A stretch of 64,000 bases of DNA from positions 5,229,936 through 5,293,935 of the forward strand of contig CM076659.1 in assembly GCA_038496675.1 (NCBI GenBank). The letters run 5' to 3'. Below, one piece after another: positions 58,469 to 64,000 of this stretch (position 1 is its first letter; the number at the start of each line of letters is the position of its first letter). The notes below the pieces were generated by a model. That model saw only the letters and a list, made by a program, of their open reading frames with translations. It was not told the DNA's origin and made no database searches. The DNA comes from Rachycentron canadum. Taxonomy: Eukaryota > Chordata > Actinopteri > Carangiformes > Rachycentridae. Both the position numbers and the translations under genes were made by a program.

Positions 58469-58510
58469 AATCTGATAATTATCACATTGAGATTTGTATC
58501 TTTTTAAGGT
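58469..58510 (+). repeat. Left 42-bp direct repeat flanking the mkks fragment
   Basis: Matches 59326-59367 at 40 of 42 positions; the last 34 bases (58477-58510, AATTATCACATTGAG... to TTTAAGGT) are identical. Likely the duplicated target of the insertion. Confidence 0.9.
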
Positions 58511-59323
58511 CACCACTGGACCCTCCCTGCAGATGTCATGACAGAATGCGTGGAAGTTTGAGCTTTTGTGGTTGTGGACTGGTAAAGCCCAAGTAAGAAG
58601 TGGACTTATCTAAACACTACATACACAGAGTTCTCACCTGTATCTCTGTGTAGAGAAACCACTGAGCAGCCATGTGTGCTGGATTCCTTCGTGGCTAAAC
58701 TCAATGCATTGCAAGTGGCTGTAGAAACAGCCAATCTTGCACTAGATTTAAGATACATAATTCAAGATGTGAACTAGTAGAATAGACATGTTGTCTAGTG
58801 TTGGGCTCTGGTCTAAATTGGGGAATGAAAACAGTTCTTACTTTCAAAGGCATAATTCAAGGTAGACAGTCATCACTGACAATGTCTTACCTCTGTCCTC
58901 TGATGAGTTGTTATACTTAACTTTCTGTTAAGTCATTGACTTATTTGTCAATAATGTTACTAAAAAACACTGCTTACTCTTAAAAATCCATCATCCTTTT
59001 GTGAATTTTGTAGTCTCATTCATTGTCCACACCACTTATACCACGTACAGTGTCACAGGATTGGACTGGAGCCAATCCCAGCTGACACTGGGGAGAGGGC
59101 AGGACAGACCCAGGACAGGTCACCAGTGCATCACAGGTCTGACACATAGAGACAAACAATTACTCATGCCCACATTCATTCCTACAGGTGATTTTAGCAT
59201 CACTCATTGACTTAACTTGCATGTTTTTGCACTGTGGGAGGATGCTAACGTCCCCAGACGAAACCTCCTCACAGAAAGACCCCAGGCCCAGAGTTCAGAC
59301 CCAGAACCCTTCTCACTGTGAGG
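58511..59323 (+). pseudogene. Inserted broken copy of mkks last exon and 3' flank
   Basis: An 813-bp segment corresponding to 54370-55191 (822 bp), same orientation, with about 20 substitutions and two small deletions (4 and 5 bp), so roughly 97% identical. It starts inside the mkks last exon (caccactggacc), keeps the tail LRYIIQDVN plus stop, and ends inside the interspersed repeat. The two deletions fall in coding sequence and shift the frame, and there is no upstream exon or acceptor, so it cannot encode MKKS. It is flanked by 42-bp direct repeats at 58469-58510 and 59326-59367. Because it carries 3' flanking DNA and no poly-A tail, it came from DNA rather than processed mRNA. Confidence 0.93.
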
Positions 59324-59325
59324 TG

Positions 59326-59367
59326 AATCTGTGAATTATCACATTGAGATTTGTATCTTTTTAAGGT
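59326..59367 (+). repeat. Right 42-bp direct repeat flanking the mkks fragment
   Basis: Partner of the repeat at 58469-58510; begins AATCTGTGAATTATC where the left copy reads AATCTGATAATTATC, then identical. Confidence 0.9.
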
Positions 59368-60900
59368 ATGACTATGCATTACATGAAAAATTAACTATTT
59401 ATTTTTCAGGGTTTTTTTTTAAATTGCTTGTCAACTTCAGCTTGTATTATACTGCCTCCTGCCTCCAACTGATGCTGCTGCTGGCCCAGAAACAGTATGA
59501 AGGCAGCAGCACTTGAGAAGCCTCGTGTAGCCTCAGGTGTGTAGGGCCAGCATCCAAATTCATTCATCAAGTGTCAGTTGCAATGCAGATTTAAAGTTAA
59601 GTTTAAGTTAAGGTTAAAGTCAGTTTCTCTGATTTGATGTCAGTGGCCAGACTTGCAGACATGCCAGAAATAAAGTAAGCAATTCTTCTCTAAAACAAAA
59701 ACATTATAATCTTCATTAAGGGAATTGATTTTAGCTATGTGTACCTTATAAACTGGTACATACATACTCCCTGGACAGTTTTGAGTTGCTGAAATTAAAT
59801 GAGCTGTGTTCATTTTTACAGTATTCTTCCAACCTCCCAGCTCCCTCTGCTGGTGACATTTCTTAACGTCTCCACTGAGCTATGTTGCAGTGCTAAAAAT
59901 AAAAGTGGTTATTAATCTGTTGCACCTTTAGGAGTAAACAACATATTGCTTGAAGACAGTGATTAAAAATCGTTCATTTTTCGTGTGATTGTAAATACTT
60001 GAAGAACAAGACACCAGAGCAGACATGCTTTTCAGTACATTTTACTTGTTTTGTAACATGAATCCTCGGCCTTATCTGAAGAGCCTTTTGGGATGCTTTG
60101 TCAGTGGAACCTGAGATCAAAAACAACTCCATTTAGGGAGTAGTTAAGTAGTATATTTTAGGTTTGTGACGTGTAAGTTCCCATTCTCTAAGCAAGAGAA
60201 AAAAATTACAAAAACAATTTCTAAAAGACAAACAAAGATCCATAAACACAAAATGAACAGTGTTGAGGTTCAGCCTTTGTCTCTCTCTCTACAGGAATGA
60301 GGTGAGGTGGAGAAAACAGAACACCACTCCCTGCTGGAGAAAGGAGATAACAGTTGGTGCCATTTTAGACCAACAGATGAGGGACAGGTCACACACTAGT
60401 GGAGTGCTGGGTGAGCTGGAGACATTGTTGGGCATTAGGCAAGAGGGGAAAGTACACGTGGAAAAACAAAAGAAAACTGAAAGTACACACTCTAAAATAA
60501 GACTAAAAGTGAGAATACGCTTTATATGTATATGTGCAACAGTGATAAAAGGCACAATAGCACAGTGTGTCATGCTTTACTAGTTTCCTTTAAATTAACG
60601 TCAGAGGTCAAGTGAGTCTGGGGATTCATCTTTCAGTCTGTGCTCACTTGGTTCACTTGGGGGTGGGGGTGGGGGGGGGGCAATGTCAGAGGACTGCATC
60701 CTTTCAGTGGAAATACTTGACTTCAAGTCAAGCAGCACATCAGTCAGTGATAAGTGATGTTCAAATCTCAAGTGACAGGACAGCAGACATTCTATCATTG
60801 ATGCCTATAATGCTACTATGAATCATCCAGGTTTTGGTACGCAGTTTGTTCATCTATGAAAATATTACAGGAGTATTTCAGGCAGCAGGACTACACAGCA
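59368..60900. other. Intergenic region between the mkks fragment and memo1
   Basis: AT-rich non-coding DNA with a G-run cluster at 60659-60680. The 107- and 94-codon open frames on opposite strands at 60260-60583 have no recognisable domain. Nothing else supported. Confidence 0.6.
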
Positions 60901-62441
60901 AATAATTTAGAAAAAAAAAGGAACATTTTCTTTTCTTTTGTTATTAACAGCAATTCTATTTTCTTGACATTTCATAAAGGCAATGTTCTTAATTAACAAA
61001 TTCACATCCAATAAATTCAAAATAGAGCAGGGAGCAATTGTTCTGGTTAGATGAAATAATTTTGACTTTCAAATCTTAAAACTTGGGCCCATATATAACT
61101 TGTTCCTTAAGAGCAATTTTGAAGCAAACTCTCATTCGCTGAAACCAACAAAACTGGAAAACAAACCTTTTAAAATCAGCTTAAATCTTCCCAATAACAT
61201 TTTGGCATTCTTATATCAAAACATTGACAAAAAAAAAAGCTGTAAATTACTCCCAAGTGAGCAGATTTAGTAACAAAAAAACAAAGAGAACTGAATGTGT
61301 AACAATTTTTTTTACATTTTCTACCAGTCTAGCTTCAGCCTCCTATACTGACAATTCAATAACAACTACAGAGATTCAAGGTGGTACTGTCAACAAAGAC
61401 TAACGTGTTGGAGTCATTTACACAGTATCCAGCTTTGATTACATTTCTGTGGCAACCAGAAATGCAGTCTATCCCTAGCAAAACATACCTAGAATGCTAC
61501 AAGCGCGTAACTGGAATCTGGGAGCAGTGTTGCACACACTAATTTAACAGGCAAACCATGTTATTAGTTTTAGAGCTTAACTGACAACACTGCTTCTGTT
61601 CAAATCTACACACTACGTGGGTAAATACTATCAAGTCTAACAATACTAGGTAAAAGGGTAGAAATTAAAGGAATAGAATATGAATAAAAGATAATATTTA
61701 ATAAACTAATATGAGAGTAATAATGTTTTTGGTTTTGTACAGGGAGTTAGTGAACTTTGTTGGGTGCAGCCCTTTGTTAGCAACTACGATATAAATTATG
61801 CAACGGTAGTAATTACTTATGACACTGTTCTCAAAGTTTAAGTTGCATGTAGCTTAAAGCAGTCAGTCAAAGCACTCATTTCTTTTGCATCCAGCAACAT
61901 TTCAGTATTCTCCATTAAGATCTGCAGTTTTATTTTAATTCCTTTTCTGAGGCAAATTACATGAGCACAGATTTCCAAACGTCCAACAAAAAGATTGCAT
62001 GACAACTCAAATCCACCGTTTGTCAGGAAAACAAAAAAAAAAAAAAAAAAGGGACTCAGAGGACAACTACAGTCCCTGCAAAAAAAAACCCAATAATTTC
62101 CCCTTCCCGATGCTTACGCCAAGCCAAATTAATGTGCACTCGTCATATCTCCTCAAACGATTTGCTCCAATATACTCTCAAAACTGCAATTCAAGCAAAA
62201 TGTATCAACCAAAAGCTCTGAGACACACTTCAAACTGAGAAGAGGGTGGAGAAAGGCGGAGGAGAGTTGAGGGAGAGACAGAGAAAGAAGACTGCATTGG
62301 CTTCGAGTGTCTAGGTCCTTCCTGCGAATAGTGGGTATAACTTGGGGTTGGGTGAGAAGGAGGGTGTCTGGGTCAGGTTATGGCAATAGATAGTAAGGAC
62401 AGGGCGGCGGCGCTGCAGTGGCCCCTGCCTCAATGTCGACC
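60901..62441 (-). other. memo1: memo1 3' untranslated region (approximate)
   Basis: Region after the memo1 stop on the minus strand. A minus-strand AATAAA (plus TTTATT at 61929-61934) about 510 nt after the stop is the nearest clear signal; a longer form extending towards 60.9 kb is possible. The plus-strand A tract at about 62030-62050 would be a U tract in the transcript. Confidence 0.45.
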
Positions 62442-63682
62442 TCAATGAACGATGAGCGCCCCGGCAGCGTAACTCACTGAGCTGTCCTGCCAGTTCCTGC
62501 ACTCACTTGACTGGGCGTAGTTCAGGAAAGTGAAGTTCATTTCTAAACCAGACTTCCTCAGCTCAGCCACAGCCTGCAAAACAGAAACATCCACTTCATC
62601 ACTGATTCATACCAAGCATGCTTAGACACACAGCCAATGAGGATAAGACAGTGTCTCGATCTCTTGGCAGGAGATACACAAATATGTTGTTTTGTGGGGT
62701 TACAGGTTATGTTGAATAAAATAACGCTTTCCTTTTCACACTTGCATCTTAGTAACCAAGTTCAGTCAGCTGAACCTTCTCCAGCATGTTACTGATACAC
62801 CAGATAAGTCTCTTTTTCTGTGGTACTTACATTTAGCAGCACTCCAATAGGGTGACGCCCACAGATGGTGTTGCGGTACTTCTTCAAGTAGTTGGTGAAA
62901 GACATGGGATCCAGCTGCTCTATAATACCCATCCCCTTCACAGGCAGAGAAAAAAGTGGAACAAATGTTATAAAATCTTAAGATGCCCTTCTTTCTTTAC
63001 GTTATTATATAAAGACATGACTATCCTAAAAGTGTAGTCCAATTGTTTTATAGGCAGGTTATTTTCATTTAATGACTGGCTAAACTCACTAATGTTTATA
63101 CAGGAGGACAATTACTTTGCATGTTAGTTTTGTTTAGTTTTTTCTGTTTCTTTTTGTATTTCAAACATCCTGAAACATAATGTATTAACACAAATGCCAA
63201 TGACATCATTCACAGTACTATAGGAGTCAAGGTCTGATTAATATGTACTGCATTACTATAACAGCTGTGCATGTGGCTGGTGATAGTCAAATATATCTCT
63301 GTGGTTACCATTTTATCGAGGTGCTCAATAGACCTATAGATCTCCCCTTGAGATTCGTCGTAGTACGTGTAACGGAACCGTTGACCTTCAAAGAAGAAAC
63401 AAATGTCAGGCTGAGAGAGCTGGATACAGACATGACAAAATCATGACATTTAGAGCTGAATTATCCTGCGATCACAAACTTTACTTTTACTGACAGGATC
63501 ATCTCAAAGAATGACTGTTTTTTTCCATTCAGTACCTACCCCAGTGGCAGAAGTCAGACGAGATAATGAAAAGGTTGGAGGGGTCTGCCAGATACTTGCT
63601 GAGCAGCTTCCCGTACTCCTGTTCCTTGGATTCACTCAGGGCACCAACAAGCACAGGGACGATGCTAAACTCGTCTTTGTGG
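62442..63682 (-). CDS. memo1: MEMO1 protein, last four coding exons (5' partial)
   Basis: Mediator of ErbB2-driven cell motility, a metal-binding protein related to class III non-haem dioxygenases and linked to redox and copper/iron handling. Exons in transcript order: 63682-63540, 63385-63309, 62935-62831, 62573-62442; 457 nt encoding about 151 C-terminal residues of a protein of about 297. Near-identical to human: HKDEF, VPVLVGALSESKEQEYGKLL, SSDFCHWGQRFRYTYYDES, IIEQLDPMSFTNYLKKYRNT, ICGRHPIGVLL, FLNYAQSS and CRNWQDSSVSYAAGALIVH. The cysteine of ICGRHP (human C244, a metal/active-site residue) is present, as is SDFCHW. The N-terminal exons, with the histidines H49 and H81, lie beyond the right edge. 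Stop TGA at 62444-62442. Confidence 0.96.
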
Positions 63683-64000
63683 CTGCAACATCAGATTATT
63701 GAATTAAGACCTTGAAAACAATAACTGCACCTCTGTCAAAATTGTGTCCAAGGGGCATGGGTGGCAGTAAAAATCAACATTAACAAAAATACAGTTAGAC
63801 CATCCATCAGTGAAAAGTGAAGGAAAGACTCCAGCCGCTGTATGACACGCTGACACTAGTGAGTTGTACCTTTATACCCTGATACGTGATATGATACACC
63901 TACATTACTAATGATTCTCCACAGGTTTTAGGTAAAGCCATATGGACTTTATGTGTTGACCTAATGCACTTCACCTCATCCTACGTCATCCCTGCTTTTC
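63683..64000 (-). other. memo1 intron, running off the window
   Basis: No further memo1 exon found up to the right edge; the next upstream exon must lie beyond 64000. Confidence 0.7.

Noticed and set aside
58501..58780. A second mkks gene or alternative last exon
   Set aside because: The copy has frame-shifting deletions, no acceptor site at its start and lies beyond an oppositely oriented gene.
60260..60583. 107- and 94-codon frames on opposite strands
   Set aside because: No recognisable domain or splice structure; probably chance.
1..64000. CRISPR arrays, operons, phage genes or tRNA/rRNA genes
   Set aside because: The repeats found are microsatellites, dispersed fish repeats and one duplicated segment; I saw no regularly spaced repeat array, and no tRNA cloverleaf or rRNA sequence was recognised.

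Overview
The window is vertebrate nuclear DNA, almost certainly from a ray-finned (teleost) fish. Genes are split by GT-AG introns, the proteins align exon by exon with vertebrate JAG1, SLX4IP, MKKS/BBS6, SRD5A2 and MEMO1, introns are moderate in size, and several interspersed repeats are of kinds common in teleost genomes. There are no bacterial, plasmid or CRISPR features. Homology calls come from recalled vertebrate protein sequences and from the internal consistency of splice sites and reading frame; no database search was run.

Layout from left to right. (1) 1-20.9 kb, plus strand: jagged1 from intron 2 to its 3' end. Twenty-four exons (3-26 of the usual 26) join in one frame and encode 1095 residues: end of the MNNL region, DSL domain, 16 EGF repeats, cysteine-rich/VWC-like region, transmembrane helix and cytoplasmic tail. 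Exons 1-2 lie upstream of the window. (2) 21.5-51.75 kb, minus strand: complete slx4ip (431 codons, seven coding exons plus a 5' non-coding exon), with very large introns holding repeats, a Tc1-like transposon relic and stretches that look like conserved non-coding DNA. Its 3' end converges on jag1. (3) 52.38-54.65 kb, plus strand: complete mkks (BBS6; four coding exons, 568 codons), divergent from slx4ip across a short shared promoter with a near-consensus RFX X-box and a CRE palindrome. (4) 55.83-57.58 kb, minus strand: complete srd5a2-type steroid 5-alpha-reductase (five exons, 252 codons) with a TATA box. (5) 58.5-59.3 kb: a broken, roughly 97%-identical copy of the mkks last exon and 3' flank, inserted between two 42-bp direct repeats. 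(6) 62.4-64 kb, minus strand: the last four coding exons of memo1, which continues past the right edge.

The jag1-slx4ip-mkks order and orientations match the human 20p12 block. srd5a2-memo1 matches a human 2p23 pair, so the window spans a junction that is separated in humans. The genes do not form a pathway: jag1 is a Notch ligand, slx4ip a genome-stability factor, mkks a ciliary chaperonin-like protein, srd5a2 a steroid enzyme and memo1 a redox/motility protein. The most useful leads are the inserted mkks fragment with its long flanking repeats, the X-box in front of mkks, and candidate regulatory DNA inside the slx4ip introns that may serve jag1.
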